The notes beneath the pieces are model-generated. The model saw only the letters and a list, made by a program, of their open reading frames with translations. It was not told the DNA's origin and did not search any database. Both the position numbers and the translations under genes were made by a program. From assembly GCA_944472135.2 (NCBI GenBank), contig OX235270.1:80423168-80487167 (forward strand): a DNA stretch of 64,000 bases, given 5' to 3'. Every line of letters starts with the position of its first letter. Within the stretch, counting starts at the first letter, position 1. Shown piece by piece: positions 40,883 to 56,100 of this stretch. The stretch comes from Trichobilharzia regenti (Eukaryota > Platyhelminthes > Trematoda > Strigeidida > Schistosomatidae).

Positions 40883-40914
<32 letters not shown>
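40883..40914. repeat. AT dinucleotide microsatellite
   Basis: About 16 TA repeats just upstream of the first POT1 coding exon. Confidence 0.9.
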
Positions 40915-40918
<4 letters not shown>

Positions 40919-40991
40919 ATAGAGATGTCTATGCGTTACATTGCATCTAAAATCTAACACAGTAGTTCAATGTTTTGCAGATTGTAGCATT

Positions 40992-41189
40992 ATGCCAAAA
41001 TACATATATGTTGATTTGAAAAGTGCGTCTGGATGTGTGAACGTCATCGCAGTTGTTAAATTTTTTGACAAACCAAAGAAAACAAAAGGTTCCGGATATT
41101 CGCTGTTTTTATCTGTCACTGACCCTTCCTTATGCGGTGATAAGATGTCATGCATCATTTTTCATGATTCAGAAGAAAATTTACCCCAG
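40992..41189 (+). CDS. POT1: POT1 coding exon 1 (OB1 start)
   Basis: 66 codons from MPKYIYV to EENLPQ; donor CAG|GTATGA. The exon itself starts at 40981 after TTTTGCAG, an acceptor for a 5' UTR intron or a spliced leader. The ATG leaves eight residues or fewer before the first OB strand, as in human POT1. Confidence 0.9.
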
Positions 41190-44100
41190 GTATGATAATT
41201 TCGTAGTTATATCAGGTAAATTTCTTGTTGGATCTGTTGATTTGATATGATCATTCGTGAAATTAAATAAATTTTTGTAGATATAATTGCGAGAGTTCTA
41301 CGAAAACCTCTGAAACCTTTTGATAGAATTACGAAATTGTTTGATATCCTTAGCTGGCTTAACGATCGCCTATAAGCTTTCTCCTCACACAATAACCTAC
41401 GTGTCACCATTGACATCCAACTGTTGTTTCCCGTTCGAGTTCCACTCTAGGGCCTTGCGTGTAATGTGAACCAACATTTTCCTCAGCGTATATCCCACTC
41501 ATCTTCATTTGAATATTTGTACACCAGTGGCGTCTTAGTTGATTAGTTCTCAGATTTCCTTGCTGCTAATCCTTTCCAGACGGCCATCTGGTCTTCAGTA
41601 TTTAGTAAAGGCGAGTGTTGATAAGATTATAAAGCCTGTTGGAAACGCTCTTCACGACGCACCAAGTTTCTGACCCGATACTGCATTGATGTTGGAAACT
41701 CGATTTACATCCTTCATGCTGAATGCAGAAGATTTCTACAATGATTTCAGAGCAATGAGCACCTTTTTTGCCCCTTGGATCCTTCTTTGAAATCGTCATC
41801 TATTCCGCCTGTGATTGGTGGTGACTGGTGCTGGTTGCTGTTGCATGCTTATCTTCATCATCCGTCTATGTTCATTTGGAGTCCTCTCTTCCCTGCTTCT
41901 TCAGCCAGTTAATTTGGTTTTCGCATACAGGTCTTCGAGTTTGTGTGACAAGATACGTAAATGGTCTGAGAAGTCCAGATCTTCTAGAATCCTCTTATTG
42001 GTCCGGCATATTGCAGTCTTCTCGTTCCCCACAGTCTACCACATGATCCAGTCAACCACAATCAGGAATATCATCGGTGATATTAGAGAGCCTTATCTCA
42101 CTGGTGTCTTTGTTTTAGAGGCTTTGCTGAGTTTTCCGTTGTGGATCACTTGACATGTGGCATCATCATCATCATCATGTAGAAGTTGAATGAGGTTGAG
42201 GAATGTTTCGGGGCACGCTGTAGTGTCGAAGTAGTTTCCAAATTACTTCGTGGTCAACGCTGTCAAAGGCCTTTTCGGAGTCGATGCTGCTACTGATGAT
42301 AATGATGCGTGGTGTGGCAATTTGATCCACACACGATTTGCCTTTCGAGAATCCAGGTTGTTCCTGACTGGCCGAGTGCTGCCTGCATCCAGTGCATATT
42401 ATATTCCCTCCAGGATGACGCGACTAAGTATTTTACTTGGTGTGGTCAAGAGCATTATTCCGCGCCAGTTCTTGCAGAGTGAGGTGTAAGTCGTCCTTCT
42501 TTGGTAGTTTGATGATACAGCCTTTCTTCCAATCCCTGGGTGTCTTTCTTTCCTTCCAAACACTGTGCAATAATGGCGTCAGCATATATCTGCTTCAGTC
42601 TCTGGATCTGTTTCCAGTGCTTCCTCAAGCATTTAGTCTGGTCTTGTTGCCTCCTTGACTGGTCTTCATTGTCTTGATTGCATTCAAGATTTCAGCTTTT
42701 GTTGGATGATTGGTGTCCACTGGTAGACAGTTGTGTATGTGGTGTTGTTGGTATTTCTGGATGAGTTGCAGGTGATGATCGGTTGAAGAGTCCTTGGGAG
42801 TGATCATAGCATTGTTTCCTTTGTTTGTGCTCTTTGGTAATTGGGTTCCCTTGACCATAATTTATGGGTTTCTGCTGCGTTGATCGTTTCCCGGATAGGG
42901 GCCTGGTTATCTAATATAATGTTGTGAGGTCTCTTTTACCTGCCGCCTGCCTTTTCTGCTTCAGCCGATAGCCAGTCTGTCGTAGAATTGTCTTTTGCCT
43001 TCCCTAGAACTATTAGCTTCCAGAGCCACTCCTTGTCCTGACTCTTCTTTCTTCCTAAAACGGTGACACACGTTTCCCTGTAAATTAGCTTCAAAGAATT
43101 CCAATGCTTTTCTACGCAGATTTCTTCAACGATGCCACTTAGTGTCTCCAAATTTCCTCTGTGGATGCAGTGAAAGTATCTCTTTTGGTTTCATCTTTCA
43201 GTTCTTGTGTGTTGAAGTCGAATAGTGGTCTGTTTGCAGTCGTTCTGAACGCTTTCAACTTGACCCTCAAGGTTCCTTCCACAAGATAATGACCTGGCCC
43301 ACATCTGCTCCGCTTCTCGACTTTGTGTCCAATAGGCTGCGTCCCCACTTTCTTGAGCAACATTAAGATGAGGGCTATCTAGTTTTTGGTGTATCCGTCA
43401 GGCGAAGTTCATGTTGGTTTGTGTATATTTTTATGCTTGTGCATGCTGTCCTTAGCCATCGAATCACTGAAGGCACTGAAGTCTGCGGAGCGTTCTCCAT
43501 TGTCATTCATTTCGCTGAGAACCTCTCGACTCATGATAAGTTCACTCTCTGTATCGGCTGCTCCCAGTTCAACTGGCATTCATGTCATCCAAATGGATTT
43601 TAATGTATCCATTTGGGATGTTATCCACTACTGTTTTCAGTTGCGTATGTAAATCTTCCTTCTTCTCTTGTTTCGAGTTGTTTGTAGCACTGGATAATTG
43701 TAGCCTTCCTTCCTTCCCTTTGAGTTGAATCTTGCTGTTGTAATTCTGGAGATTTGTTTCCAGTGGATGTGAGCTGTGGTCCCTGCTGGTGACATCAGGA
43801 TAGTCACTTCTTCAGTGTGATCGTGACTGTAGTCTGGATGACCGGATTAGAATACAGACACTCCAGTTGACAATTTGCTTAGTCCACATCGATTGCATCT
43901 GCTCTCTCATATTGCGAACGTTTCCATATCTTATGTTTTCGTGTTAGGTATCCGGAGCCTCTTTTCCATCTTTCAACATCGTGCAAACATTCCATGTTCT
44001 GATGGTTAGTTTCGCTTTCTTCGATTGAAGACGTATCGACTGACTGGTTTCCCTTAAGCTTTCACCAGGCCGTGTTACTTGTTCTCCGATTTCAGCCAGT

Positions 44101-47100
44101 AATAAGTTAATGCTTTTTTACTTTTGCTGTGCTATGAAGTTTTTTTAGTGATTTGGTTGATCCCTCGAGGTAGGGTCGCTATCCCCACGCTCAGACTTAC
44201 ATCTTTTTCCTGTCTTAAGCCTGCCAAGTAAACTAGTAAACCACTAACCTACGAGACGATAGAAGCCATTAATATTACGTAATTGAATACACAAAGAGTT
44301 CAGCGGGTAGGACTACACGTGTTGGTATGTGAACTAAGGGAAAACAATTACAAGGTATTCCATAATCAGGAGAGAAATTTAGACACCAAATAGAAGTGCA
44401 AAATTAACAACATGTTACATAACAGTTATATAATCCAGATGACCCGAAAAGACTAAAGGTTAGTGGAAGTCATACAGTAAGAGTATGAATAGAAATAGAA
44501 AAGATAAAGTGTATGACACAACATAGTGGAAATTAAAAATAATTAAAGTAACAAAAAATTCAATAAGATTACATAAATCTAGTAAGGTAGAGAAACATAG
44601 ACCATACTTTCGTTTTGGATACTCAAGTTTATTTTAAACTGTGTGATAGCTGTCATAGGGAAATAGGACTGACTTGTGTATTAATTAGAACTTTCTTGAC
44701 CACTATCTACCACCGCTGAAGACCAAAAGTGTTCAACTTGAAGTTTTATGGAATATGCAGAGACATACTGTCGTAATCCTCTTATTTTACATGTATGACA
44801 GCTTATTATCCTACTAAACTTGCTGTTGTCACTTCGTTGAAGATAACACTGTCTGAGTAAATTTAACTCACTCAGTATTAGTTTACTTGTATTAAACGAA
44901 TGATTCGACGAGTGTTTTTGTTTAGGGTGTTTGGAGGTAATGCTAGGGTAGTTCTAGTGATCCACAACGGAAAACTCAGCGAGGCGTTTGGAGTAAACAC
45001 AGGAGTCAGACAAGGGTGCTTATTATCACCAATGATATTCCTAATTGTGGTGGACTGGATTATGCGTCAGACAATGGGAAACGAGAAGACAGGAATATCC
45101 TGGACCGACGTGAAGAACCTAGAAGACCTGGATTTCGCGCATGGGTGATGTATGTTTGATGTCACACAAAATCGAAGACTTACAAGCAAAAGCCGACCGA
45201 CAAACTGGTCGAAGAAGCAGCTGGCGAAGACATGACTCCAGGAGAACATAGACAAGACGGAGGTTATGAAAATAACCAACCAACAACAACAGCAAAATCC
45301 AGCGCCAATCACCATCAACGGGAGGGATTCGAAAGAGGTTACTTCATTCACTTACTTATCTAGGGAGCATTGTCTCAACTACAGGCAGTCGGGACGGACT
45401 AGAATGTCAAATCGAGCGAGAATCGGGAAGGTGAGAAACACATTCATCAACCTGAAACCAATCTGGAAATCTTCGTCACTCAGCATCAACAACAAAATTC
45501 AGTCGGATTTTCAATACAAACGTCAAGTCAGTCAGTTCTTCTATATGGATCAGAAACTTGGCGGGCGGTTCACAAAAAATATTTCCAACAGCCTGCTGCA
45601 GACCTTTATTAGTAACTGTCTCCGGTCTATACTGAAGATCAGATGACCGGGCCGGAAAGAACCACCAACAAGAAACTATGGGAACAAGCAAACAAAACAA
45701 GAATCAATCGCCCAAAAAATATGCAGGAGAAAGTGGAGGTGGATTGGACACTCGCTGAAGAGGCCGCCGCTGAATGACTTCTCGCATCAGGCCATTGCTC
45801 GAATGGAACCCTAAAGGAAATCGGCGAGCGGGACGTCAGTGCAAGGGTGACATGGAGGAGATCGTATGAAAAGGAGTTGAAAAAGTATGGACTAACATGG
45901 ATGCAGGTGAAACGTACAACAGAAGACAGAAGTGGCAAGTGGAGACGTGCAGTTGAAGTCCTATGTTCCACTAGGAACCTAAGGGAACAATAATAATAAT
46001 AATAAATCTAACTCACTCAATATTAGTTTAGTTGTATTACACGAATGATTTGACGAGTGTTTATTTAGGATGTTTGGAGGTAATGCTAGGGAAGCTTTTG
46101 GTATGTATTGACTGATATTCAAGGTTTATCTTCTTCCTTCTTGAAAAGAAAGTCTTCTTATTGACTCTGAGGTTTGTCACCTATTGCTGATATGGGACCG
46201 TGTTAGATCCTTTAATTACTTTTTACTGAGAAATCAGTGTCACTTAATGTACTTTTACCTTTTTTTATCGGTAAATAATCGTGGCTTTCAAATGTCTGAA
46301 ATCAGTTAAGTACCTTTTCTAGTTTTTATTTTGTTTTAATCTTGTTTGTTATTACTGCCAGACATAATTCCAAAACTATGATGAGCTTATGAAAATCTTA
46401 GTGAATATGCAACGTTGTTTCTGCTTTCCATTGTTTCATGCCTCTCGGAAATTTTTCAGGGATTACATTTATAAAAGCTGCTAGGACACTACCCTCGCTC
46501 CGTTAGTTTTCATTTACACACTTTGTGTCCATAGAATAATTATATTCTCTTACATAATCAAACGTTCTCACTTTATGCGTTCCAACCGATTCGAATGACT
46601 GCTCAGTAAAATCTCTTAAATGTTTTGAATTTCTTAATTCAAGTCAAATTTGTAGGTAGTTTTCTAGAATTCGTTACGCGTTTCTCTGTAATTCACTTTC
46701 AGTTGTCTCATATAAAAATTACATCCCATTGTTTAATTTATTTTTTGTTTTTGAAAATGGGAATTTCTCTTAGATTCGCACTCCTGGAGATATTATCATC
46801 ATGCATAGACTTGTTGTTAAACAGTATAATGGTCGTAACCAGGGATGTGGTTATGGCACTACTGGTTTTAGTGCTGCTGTATTTTCTGGCGTGCCTTCTG
46901 ACCCATTGACTCCTTTCAATTCACCTACTCAATGCAGCGTGAGTTAACTTTTCTACAATATTAACACTTTGAATAAAATAAATTTCTATTACATGATTGA
47001 GTGTATCTATAAGAAATATGTTTATGATTGACTTTAGTCGAAGAAAAAAATTACACTTTAGTAATTTTATACTCTAAGAAACTTGTAAACTACAATAAAG

Positions 47101-50100
47101 TGTATTTGACTAACTAAAGTATTGGTTTTTGCTGGGTTTAAGTTAAGTCATGCTATTCAAAAGATAACTAAAGAATGAGAAAGTTCCTAATTACATAACG
47201 TTCGTATAATAAAACGGACCAGTGTTAAATGGAGATTAAAATTTTGCATAAGCTATAGACCGATTCCATTTAGTGAATGAAGAAATGAAAATCACTTTAA
47301 AGTGTATGAGCTGTAGTCAAATGAATATCAACATGACTGAAGTCTTAATTTGTGTTGGTCGACTTCTTCCATTGATTCAGGCATCCTAAATGTGTGTTAA
47401 TCCTTGAGGAGAATGATGCTTTTGTTTCCGTATAGTATTAAATATATACGTTCCCTTTACTATTAAATGTTTGCTTAGTGTCTGTTGTGCATAGAAATTA
47501 CAACACTGAGTTATGAAACTACTAGTGTATATAACATTAAGGTTAGTAGTGGAATTATTAAATTTTATGCGTGTTGTAACTGTTATCTACGAAGAATGTA
47601 TTTCAATTGTTCTTTTCTTTTTGGTTTGTATCAGTTTGGCGAAAAAGAGGTGGAAGTTGTTAAAAATCTGAAAAAATGGTATACTTCTCCAGATTGCCCA
47701 GTTGAAAAAGAAAATCTAAGTGTAAGAAACACATCAACACACAGTGGTCAACTTGGTGGGATTTATCGACCAGGAGTAAGAAGAATAAGGTCTTTAAAAG
47801 CAGATGAATTCTGTACCATTGAAGGTCAAGTAGGTTTTTCTATTTTCGGTTTGTTAATTTATTGTACGTGTTTTATTCCTCATGTCCAACATATTTTGCG
47901 CGAAAACATTAATGATACAAAGGACAAATTATTTAAACTGTTTAAAAAGTCACCATGAAAAAGAAATTGTGTTCTTTAAGAGTATGTTTTAAATTGGTTA
48001 TCAGTGAAATCTTCGGCAACAAACCGTGGAAGTGTGGCACCTGTTTTTCAATCAGCGGTCACAAGTGTGATGCTTATATTGCCAGTTATTTCTCACTCTA
48101 ATCGGTCTCTGCGGTATGATAGTCGAATTATGCAGATCACTAAGAGGATAGTAGAAATCATTTTTAATTCCATTCGAATTATTATCTTTAGGCGAACACG
48201 ACGGCAAAAAACCCTTTTTTTGTTTATTAGTCGAATTAATTTTTGTAGCTTGACACAACGTGAGCGTGTTCTATGGAGGTATCGACACCAGCTAAGTAGG
48301 ACGCCATAATCACTGGCTTCTATGATAAGTAGATATGAAGTGCAATTTCTGAGCTGATGGATGGGAACGTTTTCCAAAGCACTGAAATTTCGCATGAGGA
48401 TTTATGAGATGCAGCATACTTCAACAACGAGATTCTTCTGGTTTCTTGCTAAACCTGTCTGTTATTTGATTCGCATCAGTGTGCAAACATTACTTTGAAT
48501 GCTTTTAATAAATACACTCACTTGTTTTCACAGTGATGTCCTTGAGTTATCCTATTTTATTTTCGTATTTCTGTGGGTGCATCTCTTGGTGTCAGCATTG
48601 CTTCAAATTTAAAAAAGACAAATATGTTACTCTTATAACTGTATCTGTTTATTATTGCTATTTCTTCTAAAGAACTAGTTTAATTTAGAAATCCACAGTT
48701 AAGTCTTTGTTGACTTTTTCTTACTGTAGGTTATCAGTATTTATAAATCTACGGAAACGGATCGAACTCTTGTCATTTATATATGGGATGGAGCAGTGTT
48801 ACCTGGAGAACAAAACACAGTTTTTATGGGTCCATCTGAAAAACGTTTATGTGAAATGCTTCCTCATTCTCAGCATGATCCACAACTGGCTGCTTTAACA
48901 GGACATAATTTACAACATTGGAATGAAAATGAAATTGTACATCAAAAGAAATACTCACTAATAACTCCTCAAGACTTAAAATATTCTAAACACTGTAGAG
49001 GAAGTAGTATTGACTTTACTGATTGGTCTGTCCCAGTTGCCATTTACGATGAGCATGTCGTTAGTGAGCCTGTTAAAAATCTTAAACCTGGTGATTTGAT
49101 ACGTATTCATAATGTACACGTTATCTCTGGTCAAGTGAGTGTACTTTTCTGTATTATTATACTAATCCTTGTTTATTTGAACTGAAATTTACATATTTTC
49201 GTATAATCTTTTAATCGATGAATATGTAGTGAAGTGTGTGTGTGTGTGCTTGCGTGTAAAGGATGCTTACTCGAATGTTGAACTAGATATATCAGGTTGT
49301 AGCAGATAAAATTAATGGATGCTTGGACTTCCCAAGCGCCTTCCTGTGTATCAAATCAACACAGAATATTGCACCTTTTTCTCGGTCGGACTCCTTACCT
49401 TTCACCTAGTAATAACAGCTTCCACCTTGTCGAATTGCATATTCTTAATACACTTCGCCTCAATACGTAATTTCTTTCTGGCTTTAGACGCAACTCTTTG
49501 ATCTGTTTTTGAGTACTGTATTATTGATCTAATCCCTCCCTGTTTGCCAACAATAGATTGTTTTATATTTGTGGTAGATTTACGTGGGACTATACAGCCT
49601 CGGAAAGTGATTCTATCAGAAGGAAAGCTTCCTTTGCTGAGTGAGCTGTTGTTTATATTGACTGTAAGTTGATGGGCATTCTCTGTCGTAAGTTGAAACT
49701 ATCAAAGTGAGTGGTACTAGTGAATACTAATCAATCCATTTTGGTTTATACATGGGTATTTATAACATGACAAAGTATTTGGTGGATTGTGGTGAAAGTT
49801 ACAAACATGCCTTCAGGCAACTTGCGTTAGCTATGTTTCCTGACATGTCGGTGGATTCTAAATTTCACTGTGACGCATATATATATATATATATTAAGCA
49901 CATTAATATCACCGGAAGATAATTGAAATAAGTCACTTGCTTCACTTATCTAGGACCCGACCAACAACTGCTACCTTGCCGTGGTGGTCGGGCTTGAATA
50001 CTGCAATGATCCAACAAGCTAAACTGGCTGGAACTCATGTCCCTTCAAGTACTACCATGTCAGGAAAGTTGTTTGTATAGCGGTTAGACTAAAAGCAGTT

Positions 50101-53100
50101 ACCATGGGGTACATTAGCTCCAGAATCCAGTCGGATCAAATGGGTCACCGGCAACCATCGGGATGCAGCTCCTGATGCTGCTCCGCTGCCTTGCGGATTA
50201 GACGCCAAGTCAAAGGCTCGGGAGGTGGTCCCTTAATAAAACCACCTGTTTCGGTCTGGGCGATCGGGCAGTATCTCAACCCTCACACAAGAAATGAAGT
50301 AAAACAACAAACTATTTTTGAAACTCTCCGCGCGTTCGAAAAAGAAACGATTTCAAGTAATAACGATACCCCAAGCAACTAATGTCCTTCCAACCTTACT
50401 TTTATTTTTATACTTAGATTCCTGTATTTTACCTTTGCTAACCTTGACTTCTTAACCTTCGACAGCCTTTCGCCTTTGTCCGGATTCCTTGTCTATCTGT
50501 ATAGTTTCGAGATCTTAGTGAGTAACCCTCCAAATGGTTGTCCCCAATGCGACATCTAACACGGATATCCTGAAACCGCGTGCCGCGTTCAAGCTAGCCA
50601 CCTACAATGTTCGGACGCTGATGCAAATCGGACAACAGGCAGGGTTGGTAAGAACATTGGAAAGCCTCGCTATCGATGTCTGTTGCATTTCGGAGACCCG
50701 CATTCAAGATCCCAGTCAAGTGCTTCGACTGTCCTGTCCATCTGGAAGTTCTAGTAGTATGTACCACCTGCGCTTGTCCGGGTACCCTGTGGCGTCGGCA
50801 TCCGGCGTAGCTGGTGTCAGTGTCGCACTGAGCGCTAGAGCCATGTCACCAATTGTTTCCAACCATAGATTTTTACCGTCTTCATTTCAAAGGTTTTGAT
50901 GAGCTTTCTGTTGTAATTTAGTTAGTATGTGGATGTGAGGTATATGAGGGTCCGTGGTACTGCGTACAGTAGTGTTGAAGCAGTTGCGAAATCTTTTTCT
51001 CGATCAAAGCTGACTATGTTAATTGTTATACCTTATTTTTTCTTGCTTTACCTCTCCATCCTCTGTTTCATAACATGCCACAGTCTTTGTTTAAACGATT
51101 TAGTTTGCTTTTTTATTGCCGATTACTTGATATGCACAAGCTACTATCCAGATTAAGCCAGTCAAGGATGACGATGGAAAGTCAATCACCAAAGAGGTGG
51201 AGCAAAGGAAACACTGGGCTGAACACTTCAAAAGTCTTCTAAATCGTCCGCCACCTACAACGCGCCCAACAATACCAACAACGGAAGCAGAACTACCAGT
51301 GAACATTGACCCCCCGACAAAATCAGAAGTCCTGAATGCATTCAAGATGCTAAAAGCTGGGAAAGCAGCAGGACCAGATGGAATCCCAGCAGAAGCATTG
51401 AAAATGGACCCAGAGACAACAGCTGAGTTGATGACGCCACTGCTGGAGAAGATATGGAAAGAGGGCAAAGTACCTGAGGATTGGAAGAAAGGATACTTAT
51501 TCAAACTACCAAAGAAAGGAAACTTAAGTCAATGCAAAAACTGGTGCGGAATTATGCTCCTGTCCATCCCAAGCAAAATACTAAGCCGCATCATCCTGGA
51601 GAGAATCAAACAAGCCCTAGATGAAAAACTCCGACCAGAACAAGTTGGATTCAGGAGAAACAAGTCATGTATTGATCAAATCGCCACACTACGGGTTATC
51701 ATTGAACAAAGCTTGGAATGGCACTCACCTCTCCACCTCACTCAACTTCATCGACTTTGAAAAGGCCTTCGACAGCGTCGATCGAGAGGTGATTTGGCAG
51801 CTACTTCGCTACTACGGGGTCCCATCGACAATTATACATCTCATCCAACAGTTATACAACAGTGCTGCATGACAAGTAATCCACAACGGGAAACTTACGG
51901 AATCCTTCGAAGTGAGGACGGGAGTGAGGCAAGGCTGTCTATTATCGCCAATGATCTTCCTGATTGCAGTAGATTGGATAATGCGACAAACATCGGGCGG
52001 GGCAATAAGGAAACAGGCATAAAATGGACTCACACAAAAAACTTGGAGGATCTGGACTTCGCCGATGATGTATGTCTGATTTCCCATAAACTGGAAGATA
52101 TGCAAGTGAAAAGCAACAAGCTGGCAGAAGAAGCATCAAAGATAGGACTTCAGATGAACATAGATAAAACAGAGGTGATGAAAATTCCTGGTTAACAGCA
52201 ACAACAACAACCATAAGTGGGAGGAATCTAAAAGAAGCAACCTCCTTCACCTACCTGGGAAGCATAGTTTCAACTACAGGCGGAACTGACGAGGATATCA
52301 AAGCCAGAATCGGGAAAGCGAGACAGGCTTTCATTACCCTTAAGTCTGTGTGGAGGTCAACATCACTCAGCATCAAAACGAGTATAATATCCGGACGTTC
52401 AACTCCAATGTAAAGTCAGTACTACTTTACGGATCAGAGACTTACACTGCGCGTCATAAAGAGCATCTCCAACAAACTACAGACCTTCATTAACAGTTGT
52501 CTTCGCTCAATACTCAAGATCAGATGGCCGGCCAGAAAAGATCAGCAACAAAGATCTCTGGGAGCGAACCAACACAGCAGGAACCGATTGTGAAACAAAT
52601 AGGCAGAAAGAAATGGAGATGGATTGGCCATACGCTGAGGAAACCATCAAGTGACATCACTAGACAAGCCATTGCTCCAGTGGAACCCGAAAGGGAAGCG
52701 GCGAGTTGGTCGTCAGTGTGGGGTGACTTGGAGGAGGTCATGTGAAGAGGAGATGAAAGCATGTGGGCAGACTTGGAGGTGGGTGAAAAAGTTGGCAGAA
52801 AACCGAAGGCAATGGAGACGCGCAGCTGAAGCCCTATGTTCCTCTAGGAATTAAAGGATATAATAATAATAATAAAATCCAGATAATGACCGTTTCTGAT
52901 CAAGACGTGCAAAGGAGCAAGATTAGGTTGATATCATATTTGTAGCAAGTGGAAAAATAGATGATTTGATGTGCTCAACATTAGAAGTATCGAATGAGAG
53001 GAGATTAAATAATTTTCTTCCGTATTGAGCATTCTAGTTTCGCTGCTTATGTATGTAAATATTAAGCAATACATGGTGTTCGATATGTAGATTACTTTTC

Positions 53101-56100
53101 ACTTTCTACAAATCATTGGAAAAGGGAAGGGATGTTAAGGTTATATCATGAGTCCCAGTAGTATCTGAATCTACTTAATTTTTTTTTCAAACCAAATAGA
53201 CAATGCTGTCGAACCCTTTCAGGCATCACTCTCAAAGTATCAACGTACTTAGCTTTATAGGAACTCGTTAACTGGTATACACTTGATTCTGTAAACTTCG
53301 AACTCAGTGTGAACTCAGCCTTGTTTCTCTGTTCCTTCTGATAACGACACATTGATTAAATATTCTGTCCTGTTATGCAACTTGCTAGTCACATTTAATC
53401 GTTTTGTTTAATATTCAGCTCCATCAACAGTTCTAACATTTTTCTGTTATGCGCACTGATCGTAAATTATCAAATTGTTTCGCACAAAAATTTTATTGTA
53501 AATTTCAGGATCATTAATGGCATTCACCGAAGAGGTGTGTATGTGTTTAAGATTGTGCGAATGTTGTCAACTGAAGTTGTCGGATAGTTAATATTTATTG
53601 AACAACTTGAATTCGTATCGGAATATTCATTGCAACAGAGTATATGAATCGTAAAGAAATTTCCATTCGAGTATATTACCATGTCTTCTTGATTAAGAAT
53701 CAAAATATCATTACATCCAGTTCTATCTTTGGCTGAAATACGTTAAAGAGGACGGAGAGGAAGACAAATGTGTTTTGTGAATTGTACATTCGGGAAATAA
53801 CAATCATATCATATACAAAATTATAAAGTGTTATTGAAGATACCATTGTTCACATTTCATTACAAGGTTAGGTGACTTCATTAGCAAGATTGCTATCCTT
53901 ATCTTAATTATGATAATGTATTTCTTTTATGTGTTTCAGAGTAAACATGACGACCCATGTTCTTTACGTCTAATATTACATGGTGGTAAAGCTAGAGAAT
54001 ATGGACGTGAAGTGAAATATTTGGGTGACTCTTGTCTATTGATAAATCACTTAAATGATTCATCAAATGCAAGTGAAGATACTGAACAGTTACCAAATGA
54101 AGCAAATCGATATGGTCTGTTGGATAACTTAAAAGCTGGGTTGGAACTAAGACCACCGTTGCTTCACCCTCAACCTGATTTCCTTCTGCCATATGAACTA
54201 CAACAACCTGTAAGTAACGTATTCATCAATATCGATTAGATTTTATACTAATGCAGCAGACTGTTATTCTTTCTTGTTTGGCTTTTTGTGACATATGTAG
54301 AAACAAGTTAATTGTTCATGTAGAAGATGTCAGCTTCATCACATCTTAGGCACCACTTTTCTATAATTTAACCCCTTTTCAACTGAGGCATGAAGAAAAT
54401 AAAAGACAATTCAGCGAAGAAAATTTTCTTTATCGATGAAATCATCTACAATCGTATTTATATTTACCAAAAATGTATAGTGGTCTATTATTGAGTAATA
54501 AAGAGTGACATAATTGATGTAATTGCTCAGAAGTAGCTTTAGAAGTAAAAATAAAAGTTGTAAATTGCGTATTACTCTATGGCACAAAGGAAGAAAGGGT
54601 TAGAAATTTGATAAGGTTAAAATTGTTATTGAGTTAGAAGGTAGTTGAGTGTTAATTTAACAAATGTGAAGAGGGTAAGAAAGTGTACAAAAAGAACATA
54701 TGAGAGTGATAATAGTGAATTAATAATTAAAGCAAAAGCAAAATTGAAAGATTTACTGGGGGGGGGGGGACTAGTGAAAAGGTTAAAACCATGGTAGAAT
54801 AAGAGACTGGATAAACTGTTTTCTGTATACAGAGTTCTGGGTTGTATTGACGAATTGCAAACGCGTCCTCCATACACAAATGCCAAAACCTCTAACCCCC
54901 TTTTTACCATATGACTTCACCTTGTAGATAATTTCGAAAGACGATTCTAGTGGAGCTATGTGGCTTGAGTTCACCAAGTGCTCGCGAATTGAGCTAGTAA
55001 CTGTCTTGTATTGTCCTCTCGCTAACCATGCCGCATAATGTTCAAAGATGTGTTTGGAAAGTGTGAGCTTTGTGCGGCTAAGTTTTGTTGATTCACCCAC
55101 TGGAAGTTCATTCACTTTCTTCTAGTTCATAATCCGAGTGCATATGTACATATTTATTTGGAAGTTGACCGTGGTTAAAATGTTTCATTTGACATCAGTA
55201 TAGATAGAGTTGTTAACTTTTAGATGCGGATTACAAACAGAAACGGAAATTCCTTCCTTCCCTCTCCTAGTTAAACTATTGGATAATTTCAAGCTGGACG
55301 TTACTCGAAATGTTTAGACCTTCTTATATATGCTTGAGAGGGAGATAATCTTCTTACTGTGTTACACACGTTGTAATAACACAACACACACATTGTAACA
55401 GGTTTTCCACTGAAGTAATACGTCAATAAAAGAATTTATTTTCAATCTGTCTGAGGAATAGTTGTGATAATGAGTTATGTTTATAAAATTGAGACACGAT
55501 TTTGTTAGTGAAATGTAATGGGAGCATGGTAGACAGTTATAGTGTAACAACAGAAGACAAGGGCCGGCAACAGATCGCTTTATTATGGAAATCAGCACGT
55601 ATTTATATATATTTCATGTACATTATTATAGCTTATTCAAGCAGACAAACATAGTCTTCTGAATGGTTGTTTCTAGTTTCTCAGAAAGTTAAGCCATATA
55701 TTTGCGAATCTTATTTGCCCACGTTAAGTCTGCTGTGATTGGTTGCTGAATCAGCCTTGTTCATATTTTCTCACGGCCAATATTAGTGATCTAAATATTG
55801 ACGTAAATTAATGTCTACCAATTGGCTAGCAGCCTGCTCTCACCACAATAGCATAAGGTATTGCATGTTTCATGTAAAACTATGTCTTGTAGATTGAAAT
55901 TAAACCTCCCTGCTTTTAATTGCTAATAGTTTCTTTTTTTGTCATTTTCTTTGATATTTGTAGTTGACAATCTATCAAATATACAATCTTCCATTAATTG
56001 TCGAAAAAAAGGAAAGAGAGCTTCAAACCTGGGATTTATTATTTCCCCTAACTACACAAATCCTTCCCTCTGTTCCACCTTCTAGTTGGTTAGTAGTTGA

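Larger units (their letters stand above)
49955..52873 (+). mobile_element. RTE (SR2-like) element in POT1 intron 4
   Basis: Starts near TGCTACCTTGCCGTGGTGGT, has a 5' UTR to 50533, an endonuclease start (FKLATYNVRTLMQIGQQAG, CCISETRIQDPSQ), a gap, then RT from about 51150 and a terminal ATAATAATAATAA (52859-52873). It is the most complete RTE in the window and a useful reference for the fragments at 41440, 44949 and 58700. Confidence 0.8.

Noticed and set aside
46625..46909. 94-codon membrane-like frame
   Set aside because: It is the wrong frame over POT1 exon 2; the frame from 46774 aligns with OB1 and is flanked by proper splice sites.
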